From NCBI GenBank assembly GCA_902776035.1, contig CACYOO010000016.1:1-37430 (forward strand): a DNA stretch of 37,430 nt, written 5' to 3'. Shown piece by piece: positions 6,801 to 15,863 of this stretch (the first letter of the stretch is position 1; each line of letters starts with the position of its first letter). Source of the DNA: an uncultured bacterium (GTDB lineage: Bacteria; Cyanobacteriota; Vampirovibrionia; Gastranaerophilales; Gastranaerophilaceae). A program made the translations under genes and the position numbers. A model generated the notes under the pieces. It was not told the origin of the DNA. It did no database searches and saw nothing but the letters and a program-made list of their open reading frames with translations.

Positions 6801-9281
6801 ATGACAAAACAATTTGATTTAATGTATACAACTACAGACTTAACAGAAAAGATGTCCTCAAAAACATCTAAAGATTTTATGTCTAAAGATAAAACTAAAT
6901 TTAAAGACGATAACACATTTAGTAATTTTTTAGATAATGCAAACAAAAATTACACTAAAAAAAATACCGTATCCAATACTAATGTTAAAAATGATAATCA
7001 ATCATTAGCACAAGATAAACGTAATTTTCAATCATCAGAAAAAAGTATTAATAAAACAGAAACACAAAGTAAAAATAATTATACTGAAAAAGATACACAA
7101 ACAGTAAATGAAGATTACAAAACACTTGACAATCAAGTATCTGTTACAGAAAACAAAAATTTTAAATCTGATAAAACATCTTTTATTGAAAGTAAAGAAG
7201 AAATAAATTTAAAAGAAAATTTAAATTTTATTTCTGAAAATACAACAGATGAAACTAAAATCACATTTGCCGATAATTCTGCTTTATATTTTCAAATGCT
7301 AAACGAAAATAAAGCAGAATTGCCAACAATACAAAATAATGATTTGAATTTGACAGAACAAGATATGCAATCTCTGAATTTAGCATTAGAAAATGTAGAT
7401 AATGTTTCAAAAGAGGATTTAATCAGTGATTTATACAACACTGATAATATTTTGAATGCACAAGATATGCAAAATCAAACTTTTAATGTTATAGAAGAAA
7501 ATAATAACAACTCAAATACAAAGATTGCAGATAATACAATAAATAACTTATTAACACCTGAAATCAAAAATAATGATAAATCTGATAATAATTTTATCAA
7601 AGATGTAAAAAAAGAAACTCCAAATAATATACAATATACTAATAATACAAACTTAGCTGAAGATAAAAACGTAAAAACTGATTTACAAAATGATAAAATA
7701 TTATCAAACAATATTGATGAAAAATCTGTAAACGAAAAAACATTAGATACTAATACAGATAAGAACTTAAACGCTTTAGCTTCTGAAGTTAAAGTAAACA
7801 CAAAAGATAATTCAAATGTATTAACTCCTGACGTTAAAGCAAATATAGAAGATAATTCAAATACATTAACTTCCGATGTTAAAACAAATACAGAGGATAA
7901 TTCAAATACATTAACTTCCGATGTTAAAACAAATACAGAGGATAATTCAAAAGATATAACTTCAAATCTTAAAGCAAACACAGATGATAATTTAAAAACT
8001 TTAACTTCTGAAGTTAAAGTAACTTCTGATAACAATGTAAATGATTTAATCAAAAACACTATAGAACCTAGAATAGCAGATATAAAAGATAATACTCAAC
8101 AGACAACTGTTGATAATAATAGTGTTGTTGAACAAATTTCTGAAATGAAACAGAATATAGAAACACCTGTTAGCAAAAACAATAAAAATTTACAAAATAC
8201 AGGTATTATTACAGATGAACAATCTGAAATAAAAGATGACATAACAGGTATAGAATTTGTACAGCAAAAATTTACATTAAATACACAAAAAGATAAACAA
8301 GCAAACTCTGATACAAAAGAACAAGCAGAAGAAACTATTGAACCGATAAAAATAAAAGTTGATGACAATATAAAAGTTGTACAAACACCTTTCGCAAAAC
8401 AAGTTCAAAATGCTGATAAAGCTCAAAATGTAAACAAAATTCAAAAAGCAAACGAAACATTAGCAAAATCAGGCATAAATACACAAACATTGCAAAATGC
8501 CGATGCAAAAGTTGAAGATATTGAAATGTCAAATGAACTTGAAACAAGCAATAACAAATTTGTGGAAACATCACAAGAATCAATGTTAAGAAACAAATTA
8601 GCAGAAGATTTGAATAATAATACACAAATACAAAACCAAGTCCAAAGTCAGACAACATCCGCAGACGATGTAAAAACAGATTTCATGCAAACTCAAGATA
8701 AAGCAGTAAAAGCGGAAAATTCTCAACAAAAACAACCGACAGAAGATTTGGATAATATAGACATATTAAGTCAAATTCGCTCAAAAATTGATGCAACAAA
8801 TTTAGCAAACAGTAAAAAAATAGTTATAGGTTTAACACCTGAAAGTTTAGGTAAATTAACAATTCAAATAACAAAAGGTGAAAATGGTATATCAGCACAT
8901 ATTTTAGCAGATAACCAACAAGCAAAAGAACTTTTGGAAAAAGACCTTAATAATTTAAAATCGACATTACAATCACAAGGAGTGAATGTAAATAACTTAA
9001 GTGTAAAAGTATCAGAAGCCGGAAAATCCTCTGATAGTAACAATAACAGTATGTTCCAACAAAATGACAGTGGTGAACTTGGACAAGACGGTAAAAATTC
9101 ACATTCCGAACACAATAAAGAGAATGAACAAAATGACCGTAAAACGTTTGATTTTATACACAAACAAGCAATGGAACAAAATAATGAAGAACCGGAGGTT
9201 ACAAATTCCGCAGATACATTACAAACAGAAAAAACCGTAAATATAAAAGGAAGTACGGGAAAAATAAGTTACAAGTTGTAA
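6801..9281 (+). CDS. fliK: Flagellar hook-length control protein FliK
   Basis: An 826-aa protein, long for FliK (usually 375-600). Residues 1-650 are low-complexity, rich in Asn, Asp, Lys, Thr and Gln, as expected for the extended molecular ruler. The C-terminal Flg_hook domain (about 653-740) contains VIGLTPESLGKLTIQI, followed by AHILADNQQAKELLEKDL, the region that switches export specificity at FlhB. A 45-bp tandem repeat (7806-8030) lengthens the ruler. It starts at the ATG immediately after the fliJ stop. The ruler model predicts a long hook if the extra length is functional. Confidence 0.9.
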   Translation: MTKQFDLMYTTTDLTEKMSSKTSKDFMSKDKTKFKDDNTFSNFLDNANKNYTKKNTVSNTNVKNDNQSLAQDKRNFQSSEKSINKTETQSKNNYTEKDTQTVNEDYKTLDNQVSVTENKNFKSDKTSFIESKEEINLKENLNFISENTTDETKITFADNSALYFQMLNENKAELPTIQNNDLNLTEQDMQSLNLALENVDNVSKEDLISDLYNTDNILNAQDMQNQTFNVIEENNNNSNTKIADNTINNLLTPEIKNNDKSDNNFIKDVKKETPNNIQYTNNTNLAEDKNVKTDLQNDKILSNNIDEKSVNEKTLDTNTDKNLNALASEVKVNTKDNSNVLTPDVKANIEDNSNTLTSDVKTNTEDNSNTLTSDVKTNTEDNSKDITSNLKANTDDNLKTLTSEVKVTSDNNVNDLIKNTIEPRIADIKDNTQQTTVDNNSVVEQISEMKQNIETPVSKNNKNLQNTGIITDEQSEIKDDITGIEFVQQKFTLNTQKDKQANSDTKEQAEETIEPIKIKVDDNIKVVQTPFAKQVQNADKAQNVNKIQKANETLAKSGINTQTLQNADAKVEDIEMSNELETSNNKFVETSQESMLRNKLAEDLNNNTQIQNQVQSQTTSADDVKTDFMQTQDKAVKAENSQQKQPTEDLDNIDILSQIRSKIDATNLANSKKIVIGLTPESLGKLTIQITKGENGISAHILADNQQAKELLEKDLNNLKSTLQSQGVNVNNLSVKVSEAGKSSDSNNNSMFQQNDSGELGQDGKNSHSEHNKENEQNDRKTFDFIHKQAMEQNNEEPEVTNSADTLQTEKTVNIKGSTGKISYKL
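7806..8030 (+). repeat. 45-bp tandem repeat inside fliK
   Basis: Units begin GATAATTC/GATAATTT at 7806, 7851, 7896, 7941 and 7986, exactly 45 bp apart, each coding 15 residues of the type DNSNTLTSDVKTNTE. Units 7851-7895 and 7896-7940 are identical, so at least one duplication is recent. Confidence 0.9.
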
Positions 9282-9308
9282 AAACGACTTGGGGAGGTAA
9301 ATGAGGAA

Positions 9309-9818
9309 ATGAGTATTTCAACAGAAATCGCATCAATGAAAACACAAACAGCAATTACTGAAGCAAAGACAGAAACTAAGTCAAGTAATGATGTAACCGA
9401 CAGTAATATGTTTTTGAAATTGATGTTAAAACAAATGGAACAGCAAGATCCGACAGAACCGACAGATAATAGCCAATGGCTTGCACAAATGGCACAGTAT
9501 TCAAGCTTAGAAGCTATGAATAATTTAAATGACAGTTTCAAAAGTGTTGCGGAAACATTATCGTCAATGAATGAGAACATTTTACAAAGCAGTTCTATAT
9601 CACAAACACTTTCACTTGTCGGAAAAGATGTAACAATATCAGTACCTGAAATTGATTCAAGTGGAAATCCTTTATTAGATGATAAAGGAAATCCTTTATA
9701 TAAAACCATTTCAGGAAATGTAACAGAGGCATCTTTTGATGATGGAGCAGGAATGGTAACTGTAAACGGAGAGAAATATCCAATTTCTTATGTTCAAACA
9801 ATAAAAAATCCGTCATAA
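9309..9818 (+). CDS. flgD: Flagellar hook assembly scaffold FlgD
   Basis: A 169-aa hook-cap protein that polymerises transiently at the growing hook tip. The defining N-terminal segment reads FLKLMLKQMEQQDPTEP followed by MAQYSSLEAM (residues 35-73), matching FLxLLxxQxxxQDPxxP...AQxSxLE. It is shorter than E. coli FlgD (231 aa), as the Ig/tudor-like C-terminal region is reduced. A strong GGGGAGG (9291-9297) lies upstream; the ATG at 9301 is out of frame and meets a stop after three codons, which may slightly delay initiation at 9309. fliK precedes and flgE follows. Confidence 0.93.
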   Translation: MSISTEIASMKTQTAITEAKTETKSSNDVTDSNMFLKLMLKQMEQQDPTEPTDNSQWLAQMAQYSSLEAMNNLNDSFKSVAETLSSMNENILQSSSISQTLSLVGKDVTISVPEIDSSGNPLLDDKGNPLYKTISGNVTEASFDDGAGMVTVNGEKYPISYVQTIKNPS

Positions 9819-9898
9819 AAGACCAAAATAATAAACAACAAACTTATTCTAATTAAAGATAAAAATAACAATTAATTATAAAGACACAAGGAGGTAAG

Positions 9899-11335
9899 AT
9901 GTCGCAAGCATTATTCACATCAATGACAGGGTTAAATGTAGCCCAGCAGTCAATCAACGTTGTATCTAATAACGTTGCAAACATCAACACAACAGCTTAC
10001 AAATCAGCCGATGCGAGATTTGCAACATTATTTTCAAATACATTGTCTGCAGGTAACGCACCGTCAGAAACAGTAGGTGGTACAAACCCTAAACAAATCG
10101 GCTTAGGTGTAAAACTATCAGCAATTGCAAGAAACTTTAACACAGGTTCTTTTCTATCAACAGATAGAAACAGCGATTCCATGATTCAAGGTTCAGGTTA
10201 CTACACAGTAATGAATGCGAGCGGAGGAATATATTATACACGTGATGGAGGTTTTTCTCTTGATGCAAACGGTAATATGATTACGGCATCCGGTTTAAAA
10301 GTATTAGGAGCTTCGAGCTTACGTTCACAAGAATCATCCTCTAGCCCTATAAGAGTTCCTCAAAATTTTTCAAGAGTTCTGGCAGGTGATGCAGACCTTA
10401 AAGATAGACAACTCTCTGAATTAAACAATGCATCATTCACAACAGGTACACTATCTGTAACAGTAACTGATGGTACTGGAACTTCTCCTGTAACAAAAAC
10501 AGTTTCTATTACAATTGGAGATGCCGGTTCAGGTGCAGATGTTGAGATAGATGGTACTACAAAATTTGATACATTCATGCAAGGTGTAGCTTCTAAATTA
10601 AATACTGCAATTTCATCGGAAAGCGGTTGGACAACAACTCCGACATTAACAGCAACAACAAATGACGATGGTACTGTTACATGGAAAATGAATAATGATG
10701 ATATAACATTACAAATTGAGGAGCATACAACAACAAATATTGCAGATGAATTGAATTTCTTCAAAGTAACCGGTACATCAGGTACAACATCTGATATTAT
10801 AAGTTATACAGTAGATGTTAATCCAACAACATCAGCAACAAATATGACAGGTCTGCAATCATATACAATCGGACCTGACGGCTCAATTGAAGCAACTTAT
10901 GATAACGGAGATAAGTTGACAGTATATTTAGATAATTCAAACACATTCCAATTTAGATACATTACATCAACAGGTGTATATATCGACGGTGATAAAACAG
11001 CAACAACACCGCCTTCTCCTGTAAAAGTAAATCCGTTATTATGTACAGAAGAAAGTATGGTAATTCAACTTGCAAGTATAACAAACGAAGCAGGTATGTT
11101 ATCACAAGCAGATAACTTATGGTCAGCAGGTCCGGACTCAGGTCCTATAACATATACAATTGCAGGTCAAATGGGTACCGGCTCATTACTTGCAGGTGGT
11201 TTAGAATCATCAAATGTTGACTTGGCACGTGAACTTTCAAATATGATTGTTGCACAAAGGGCAATCAATGCAAACTCTCGTGTATTTGGTACAGCAAGTG
11301 AAGTTCTGGAAATACTTTCTCAATTAGGAAGATAA
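9899..11335 (+). CDS. flgE: Flagellar hook protein FlgE
   Basis: A 478-aa axial protein. The N-terminal flagellar rod/hook signature SNNVANINTTAYK and the matching C-terminal helix (SNMIVAQRAINANSRV) form the D0 coiled-coil. Between them is a large Thr/Ser-rich variable domain (about residues 150-380). The length and the position directly after flgD favour hook (FlgE) over rod proteins FlgF/FlgG, which are about 260 aa. It is exported by the flagellar type III system, so no signal peptide is expected. AAGGAGGT (9888-9895) is a strong ribosome site. Confidence 0.92.
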   Translation: MSQALFTSMTGLNVAQQSINVVSNNVANINTTAYKSADARFATLFSNTLSAGNAPSETVGGTNPKQIGLGVKLSAIARNFNTGSFLSTDRNSDSMIQGSGYYTVMNASGGIYYTRDGGFSLDANGNMITASGLKVLGASSLRSQESSSSPIRVPQNFSRVLAGDADLKDRQLSELNNASFTTGTLSVTVTDGTGTSPVTKTVSITIGDAGSGADVEIDGTTKFDTFMQGVASKLNTAISSESGWTTTPTLTATTNDDGTVTWKMNNDDITLQIEEHTTTNIADELNFFKVTGTSGTTSDIISYTVDVNPTTSATNMTGLQSYTIGPDGSIEATYDNGDKLTVYLDNSNTFQFRYITSTGVYIDGDKTATTPPSPVKVNPLLCTEESMVIQLASITNEAGMLSQADNLWSAGPDSGPITYTIAGQMGTGSLLAGGLESSNVDLARELSNMIVAQRAINANSRVFGTASEVLEILSQLGR

Positions 11336-11411
11336 TAAAATAATAAACTTGTAGAATACATATTTGAACAACAAAAAACAAATATTAAGAAATCTTAACA
11401 GAAGTAATTTT

Positions 11412-11443
11412 CTCGAAAACCATGTTGTTACATGGTTTTCGGG
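11412..11443 (+). terminator. Hairpin after flgE, possible transcript end
   Basis: A 13-bp stem (11412-11424 with 11431-11443, one G-U pair) and loop TTGTTA. It is followed by an A-rich rather than T-rich run, so it is not a classical intrinsic terminator; it may instead protect the 3' end of the flagellar mRNA. Confidence 0.45.
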
Positions 11444-11471
11444 AAAAACAAAAAAATAAAAAAACAAAAAG

Positions 11472-11500
11472 TTGTCCGTTTTAAAAACGAGGGTTATAAT
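11472..11500 (+). promoter_or_regulatory. Sigma-70-type promoter for yggS-sepF
   Basis: TTGTCC (11472-11477), a 17-bp spacer and a perfect TATAAT (11495-11500), 41 bp before the yggS ATG. The spacer contains the near-palindrome CGTTTTAAAAACG. Confidence 0.75.
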
Positions 11501-11540
11501 AAACTTACATTCAAAAAACGGCTCTTGTAGGTAAAAATCT

Positions 11541-12203
11541 ATGATTGAACAAATTAAAGACAATTTATCAAAGATACAAGAGAAAATTGCACCTTATACA
11601 CCAAATATAATCGCAGTAACAAAGTATTATGGACTTGATGCAATACTTGATGCATACAGTGCCGGATTGAGAAACTTTGGCGAATCGAGGGCTAATGAAG
11701 CAATTGAAAAAATAAATTCATTACCCAAAGAAATAAAAGAAAATTCAAAATTTCATTTTATTGGACATTTACAATCAAACAAAGTTAATAAAGTGGTTAA
11801 AAATTTTGATTTTATACATTCAATAGATTCTTTACATATCGCACAAACAGTATCAAATGAAGCTTTAAAAATCTCTAAAAAACAAAAAGTATTTTTACAG
11901 TTGAATAATGCAAATGAAGAACAAAAGTTTGGTTTTTCAAAAGAAGAATTAACCAAAAGTTTTGAAGAAATCCTAAGCTTAAAAGGATTAGAAATTTTAG
12001 GGCTAATGAATATTGCACCGCTGACAGACAATACCGAATTACTTGAACAATTATTTGAAGATGTAAAAGAAACACAAACGAATTTAGCAATAAGGTACAA
12101 TTGCAGCTTAAAAGAAATATCAATGGGTATGAGTAATGATTACCCGCTTGCCGTAAAACATGGAGCTACAATGCTCAGAATCGGCAGAAAACTATTTACT
12201 TGA
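11541..12203 (+). CDS. yggS: YggS/PLPBP family pyridoxal phosphate homeostasis protein
   Basis: A 220-aa cytosolic PLP-binding protein with an alanine-racemase-like barrel. The PLP lysine is K28 in IIAVTKYY. Other family marks are RNFGESRANEA, FHFIGHLQSNK, GLMNIAP and the phosphate-binding end SMGMSNDYPLAVKHGATMLRIG. It buffers PLP and affects amino-acid and keto-acid balance rather than catalysing a known reaction. Its place directly before sepF follows the arrangement in Cyanobacteria and Gram-positive division clusters. Confidence 0.94.
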   Translation: MIEQIKDNLSKIQEKIAPYTPNIIAVTKYYGLDAILDAYSAGLRNFGESRANEAIEKINSLPKEIKENSKFHFIGHLQSNKVNKVVKNFDFIHSIDSLHIAQTVSNEALKISKKQKVFLQLNNANEEQKFGFSKEELTKSFEEILSLKGLEILGLMNIAPLTDNTELLEQLFEDVKETQTNLAIRYNCSLKEISMGMSNDYPLAVKHGATMLRIGRKLFT

Positions 12204-12236
12204 ACACAAACATAATTAATATTGGAGGACGAATTA

Positions 12237-12779
12237 GTGGCTATTACAGAAAAAATAAAAGGAATTGTAGACTTTTTAACACAAGGAATGGATCAACGAG
12301 ATAACGGTATATTTGAAGATATGATTGATGAAACAAGAGATGAAGAAGCTTATGAAGATGATTATGGTACAACAGACAGAAATTTAGCTCTTGCACCTGC
12401 TTATCAACAAGACTCATACCAAACAAGAAACGACAGAGCTGATTTAAAAGTTATTGCTCATCCAAACCTAAAAGGAACAGAAGTAATGATTATTGAGCCA
12501 CGTTCATTTGGTGAAGCAGGTCAAATTGTACAAAATTTAAAAGATAAAAAAACAATAGTTTTAAACTTACACTTACTTGATAAAGAACAATCTCAAAGAA
12601 CAATAGATTTTGTATGCGGTGCTGCTAATGCATTAGGCGGAAAACCACAAAAAGTAGGTGATATGGTTTTTGTATTTACCCCATACAATGTTACATTAAC
12701 TGTTGATACAAACCAAGCACAAGCCACAACAGGTTTGGGAAGCAGTCTATTATATAACAGTAACAGACCTCAACTTTAG
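12237..12779 (+). CDS. sepF: Cell division protein SepF
   Basis: A 180-aa FtsZ-associated protein. It has an N-terminal amphipathic stretch (AITEKIKGIVDFLTQGM) suited to membrane binding, an acidic linker (about residues 20-65) and the SepF core (about 70-155) with MIIEPRSFGEAGQI, then KTIVLNLHLLDKEQSQRTID. I place the start at GTG 12237 because GGAGGA lies 7 nt upstream; a TTG at 12222 would put the ribosome site inside the gene. SepF anchors FtsZ to the membrane and can replace FtsA. Downstream is a strong terminator, so yggS-sepF form a two-gene unit. Confidence 0.94.
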   Translation: MAITEKIKGIVDFLTQGMDQRDNGIFEDMIDETRDEEAYEDDYGTTDRNLALAPAYQQDSYQTRNDRADLKVIAHPNLKGTEVMIIEPRSFGEAGQIVQNLKDKKTIVLNLHLLDKEQSQRTIDFVCGAANALGGKPQKVGDMVFVFTPYNVTLTVDTNQAQATTGLGSSLLYNSNRPQL

Positions 12780-12826
12780 AGATTTAAATTTATAAATAAA
12801 ATATGATTTGTGATAGTTGGATTTTT

Positions 12827-12853
12827 GGAGTACAGAAATGTACTCCTTTTTTT
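12827..12853 (+). terminator. Intrinsic terminator after sepF
   Basis: GGAGTACA (12827-12834), GAAA tetraloop, TGTACTCC (12839-12846), then seven T residues. Confidence 0.92.
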
Positions 12854-12864
12854 ATATATTAACA

Positions 12865-12893
12865 TTGAAAAAAATAATTTGTTATGTAATAAT
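12865..12893 (+). promoter_or_regulatory. Promoter of tRNA-Gly
   Basis: TTGAAA (12865-12870), a 17-bp spacer and AATAAT (12888-12893), ending 12 bp before the tRNA. The tRNA-Met gene has the same TTGAAA-N17-AATAAT layout, which supports both. Confidence 0.75.
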
Positions 12894-12905
12894 AAAAGCA
12901 AATAT

Positions 12906-12977
12906 GCGGAAGTAATTCAGTGGTAGAATGCAACCTTCCCAAGGTTGACGTGGCGGGTTCGAATCCCGTCTTCCGCT
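12906..12977 (+). tRNA. tRNA-Gly (anticodon CCC)
   Basis: A full cloverleaf: acceptor GCGGAAG/CTTCCGC, D-arm ATTC/GAAT, anticodon stem CAACC/GGTTG with loop TTCCCAA (CCC), T-arm GCGGG-TTCGAAT-CCCGT, discriminator T. CCA is not encoded. It reads GGG. Confidence 0.95.
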
Positions 12978-13033
12978 TTGTGATATTTTAATGTGAAAAT
13001 AAAGTATTATAATATACATCTAAAGGAGAAATT

Positions 13034-13297
13034 ATGAGCATATTTGAAGCAGGAATGATGGTATGTTTTGGTGTTAGCTGGCCTATTGCAGCATATAAAA
13101 CATATAGAGCAAAAAGTATAAACGGAAAGAGTTTTACATTTTCTTGCCTTATTATGACAGGATACATTTGCGGAATTATACATAAATTATTTTTCTATTA
13201 TGATTGGGTTATTTGGCTTTATATGCTAAATATGATATTTCTTGCAACAGATATGTGCTTATATTTAAGGTACAAATATAAAAAAAAGACTATTTAA
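13034..13297 (+). CDS. Small PQ-loop / SemiSWEET-like membrane protein
   Basis: An 87-aa protein with three predicted membrane segments (about residues 5-22, 36-54 and 57-77). SWPIAAYKTYRAKSINGKS resembles the PQ-loop signature (PQ..K..K.KS..G.S), with WP in place of PQ. A three-helix unit of this size matches bacterial SemiSWEETs, which dimerise to move sugars, although transport is unproven here. AAAGGAG precedes the ATG. Confidence 0.6.
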   Translation: MSIFEAGMMVCFGVSWPIAAYKTYRAKSINGKSFTFSCLIMTGYICGIIHKLFFYYDWVIWLYMLNMIFLATDMCLYLRYKYKKKTI

Positions 13298-13322
13298 TAT
13301 CCATATAAAATTAAAATAATAA

Positions 13323-13331
13323 TGCTATAAT
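13323..13331 (+). promoter_or_regulatory. Extended -10 promoter of the Lrp gene
   Basis: TG at 13323-13324, one base, then TATAAT (13326-13331). No good -35 is visible; the extended -10 would compensate. It lies 23 bp before the GTG start. Confidence 0.5.
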
Positions 13332-13353
13332 AAAATGTAAATAAGGAGAACAT

Positions 13354-13839
13354 GTGAGAACAGAAATTTTATCTATAATAGAAAAAAACAGCAAAATTAG
13401 TTTAAAAGAACTGTCTATGATGTTAAATATGGCAGAAATCGATATTGCAAATGAAATCCAAAAAATGGAAGAAGAAGGGATTATATGCGGTTATCATACA
13501 CTTATAAATTGGGAAAAAACTTCAATTGAAAAAGTAAATGCATTAATCGAAGTCAGAGTAACACCTCAAAGGGGCAAGGGCTTTGATAATATTGCACAAA
13601 GGATTTATAAATACCCTGAAGTTAAATCTGTATATTTAATTTCAGGCGGTTTTGATTTACTTGTAACATTGGAAGAAAAATCCCTAAAAGAGATTGCTCA
13701 ATTTGTATCTGAAAAATTATCAACATTAGATAGCGTATTAAGTACGGCAACTCACTTTATACTAAAAAAATACAAAGATAACGGTACAATTTTAACCTCA
13801 GAACAAAATGATGATATAAGAGAGGCAATTACTCCGTGA
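13354..13839 (+). CDS. Lrp/AsnC family transcriptional regulator
   Basis: A 161-aa protein with an N-terminal winged helix-turn-helix (about residues 1-50, ISLKELSMMLNMAEIDIANE) and a C-terminal RAM/ACT-like ligand domain (about 62-145, KVNALIEVRVTP...LISGGFDLLVTLE). It starts with GTG after AAGGAG; the overlapping ATG reads straight into TGA and is not usable. Its end overlaps the aminotransferase start by 4 bp, so the pair is translationally coupled. Such regulators usually sense an amino acid handled by their partner enzyme; the ligand here is unknown. Confidence 0.88.
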   Translation: MRTEILSIIEKNSKISLKELSMMLNMAEIDIANEIQKMEEEGIICGYHTLINWEKTSIEKVNALIEVRVTPQRGKGFDNIAQRIYKYPEVKSVYLISGGFDLLVTLEEKSLKEIAQFVSEKLSTLDSVLSTATHFILKKYKDNGTILTSEQNDDIREAITP

Positions 13840-15002
13840 AAGAACTGTTATCAAAAAAAATAGTTAACTTAAAGCCATCAGGCATAAGAAAATTCTTTGA
13901 TATTGTACAAGATATGAAAGATGCAATTTCACTTGGTGTTGGCGAACCGGATTTTGAAACCCCATGGCATATAAGAGAGGAAGGCATTTATTCTCTTGAA
14001 CACGGAAGAACTTTTTACACCTCAAATTCCGGCTTAAAAGATTTAAAAATCGAAATTTCTAAATATATAAACCGTACACAAGGTATAAAATATGATTTCA
14101 ATAATGAAATATTAGTAACTGTCGGTGGTTCGGAAGCTATAGATATAGGACTTAGGGCTTTAATAAATGATGGTGATGAAGTAATTATACCTCAGCCGAG
14201 TTATGTTTCTTATGAACCATGTGCAATTATGGCAGGAGCGAAACCCGTTATTATTAATTTAAAAGCAGAAAACCAATTCAAATTAACCGCTCAAGAGTTG
14301 GAAAACTGTATTACCGATAAAACAAAGATATTAATTCTTCCTTATCCTAATAATCCTACAGGTGCAATATTAACAAGACAAGACATGGAAAGTTTGGTTA
14401 AGATTATAAAAGAAAAAGACATTATTGTAATGTCAGATGAAATATATTCCGCATTAACATATAACGATAAACATGTTTCAATTTGTTCGTTTGACGGAAT
14501 GAAAGAAAGAACAATATTGATAAACGGTTTTTCTAAAGCTTATGCAATGACCGGCTGGCGATTAGGTTATACTTGTGCACCGAAAGAAATAATAAAACAA
14601 ATGACAAAAATACATCAATATGCAATAATGTGCGCACCTACAACAAGTCAATATGCCGCAATTGAAGCATTAAAAAACGGCGATAAAGATGTTGAAGAAA
14701 TGTGTAAATCCTATAATTACAGAAGGTGTTTCCTAATAAACAGATTAAAAGAAATGAAACTTGATTGTTTTGAGCCGTTTGGCGCATTTTATGTATTTCC
14801 GTGTATAAAAGAATTTAATATGACAAGTGAAGAATTTGCAACAAAATTATTAAAAGAAGAAAAAGTTGCAACAGTTCCGGGAAATGCATTTGGAGAAAGC
14901 GGAGAGGGCTTTATAAGAATTTCTTATGCATATTCTTTAGATACTCTTAAAACGGCTATGGACAGAATAGAAAAATTTATCACTAAACTTAGAAACGAAT
15001 AG
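13836..15002 (+). CDS. Aminotransferase class I (aspartate/aromatic type)
   Basis: A 388-aa cytosolic PLP enzyme. Motifs: SLGVGEPDFETP at residues 32-43, YPNNPTG (N172), SDEIYSALTY (D201, Y204), GFSKAYAMTGWRLGY with PLP lysine K234, and the substrate arginine in FIRISYA. It resembles the AspC/PatA-type enzymes that act on aspartate or aromatic amino acids; the exact substrate is open. GTG start overlaps the Lrp stop (GTGA), a layout seen for Lrp-controlled transaminases. It is unrelated in detail to the aminotransferase at 376-1464. Confidence 0.92.
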   Translation: MKELLSKKIVNLKPSGIRKFFDIVQDMKDAISLGVGEPDFETPWHIREEGIYSLEHGRTFYTSNSGLKDLKIEISKYINRTQGIKYDFNNEILVTVGGSEAIDIGLRALINDGDEVIIPQPSYVSYEPCAIMAGAKPVIINLKAENQFKLTAQELENCITDKTKILILPYPNNPTGAILTRQDMESLVKIIKEKDIIVMSDEIYSALTYNDKHVSICSFDGMKERTILINGFSKAYAMTGWRLGYTCAPKEIIKQMTKIHQYAIMCAPTTSQYAAIEALKNGDKDVEEMCKSYNYRRCFLINRLKEMKLDCFEPFGAFYVFPCIKEFNMTSEEFATKLLKEEKVATVPGNAFGESGEGFIRISYAYSLDTLKTAMDRIEKFITKLRNE

Positions 15003-15073
15003 AAAATTTCATATATTCAGAGGATATTACTTAATAAATTTTATGAGAATATATATTTATTAAGGATTAGGTG

Positions 15074-15859
15074 ATGTGTATGAATATTACTGCGGGTTTA
15101 GCACTATTATTTGGAATTTTACTTGTATTCATAAGTCAAAAATTTGACGGTGGTTCACTAAGTATGCTTATTCAACCTGTAGCATTATGTATAGTTCTTG
15201 GAGGCAGCCTTTGTGCATCTTTACTAAATTTCAATCTTGTAACAGTTATAAATGCATTCAAAAACCTAAAATCAGTTTTTGCAAATATTGAAGATAATTC
15301 TAATAAAGTAATACGAGAAATTATAGAAATATCATATTTTGCAAGAAGAAACGGTTTATTTGCAGTGCAAGAGGTTTTACCTAATGTTTCAGATGCATTC
15401 TTAGCACGAGGAGTACAGCTTGCAATTGATGTTAACAACCCTACATTGGTATATGATATACTATCTGCTGAAATCTCTTATGAAGAAGAAGAAGAACTTA
15501 TATCATCAAGAATATTTGAAGCATTAGGAGGTTATGCACCTACATTTGGTGTTGTAGGAGCAGTTATCGGCTTAATACAAGTTATGCAAAACCTACAAGA
15601 TTTAGATGCTGTAGGTGTAGGTATTGCTACTGCCTTTGTTGCTACATTATACGGTGTAGGATTTGCAAATTTGATATTTTTACCGATTGCAGGAAATCTA
15701 AAACAAAAAACACGTGAAAAAATCTTATTAAAGGAAGTAATATTACAAGGAATCATATCAATACAAATGCAAGAAAATCCTGCAGTTATTGAGGAAAAAT
15801 TGATTACATATTTAAAATTTAGAAATAAATCCACAAGATTAGAAGGCAGGAGAGCTTAA
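15074..15859 (+). CDS. motA: Flagellar stator protein MotA
   Basis: A 261-aa four-helix inner-membrane protein, the MotA half of the ion-driven stator. Helices lie near residues 4-22, 32-52, 150-170 and 180-203. The conserved block APTFGVVGAVIGLIQVMQNL and then GVGIATAFVATLYGVGFAN is the pore and torque region. Three starts compete (GTG 15071, ATG 15074, ATG 15080); ATG 15074 has the best spacing to AAGGA at 15062-15066. It is first in a five-gene unit with motB, fliL, fliM and fliN. Confidence 0.92.
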   Translation: MCMNITAGLALLFGILLVFISQKFDGGSLSMLIQPVALCIVLGGSLCASLLNFNLVTVINAFKNLKSVFANIEDNSNKVIREIIEISYFARRNGLFAVQEVLPNVSDAFLARGVQLAIDVNNPTLVYDILSAEISYEEEEELISSRIFEALGGYAPTFGVVGAVIGLIQVMQNLQDLDAVGVGIATAFVATLYGVGFANLIFLPIAGNLKQKTREKILLKEVILQGIISIQMQENPAVIEEKLITYLKFRNKSTRLEGRRA

Positions 15860-15863
15860 TTAA

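Noticed and set aside
7257-7276. GCCGATAA inside fliK as a sigma-28 promoter
   Set aside because: The only TAAA upstream is 13 bp from GCCG instead of about 19, and the site lies within coding sequence with no gene start following.
7475-8059. 194-codon reverse ORF opposite fliK
   Set aside because: It is a shadow of the low-complexity fliK ruler and its tandem repeat.
11412-11443. Classical intrinsic terminator after flgE
   Set aside because: The stem is strong but followed by A-rich sequence on both strands' relevant sides, so only a possible transcript end is claimed.
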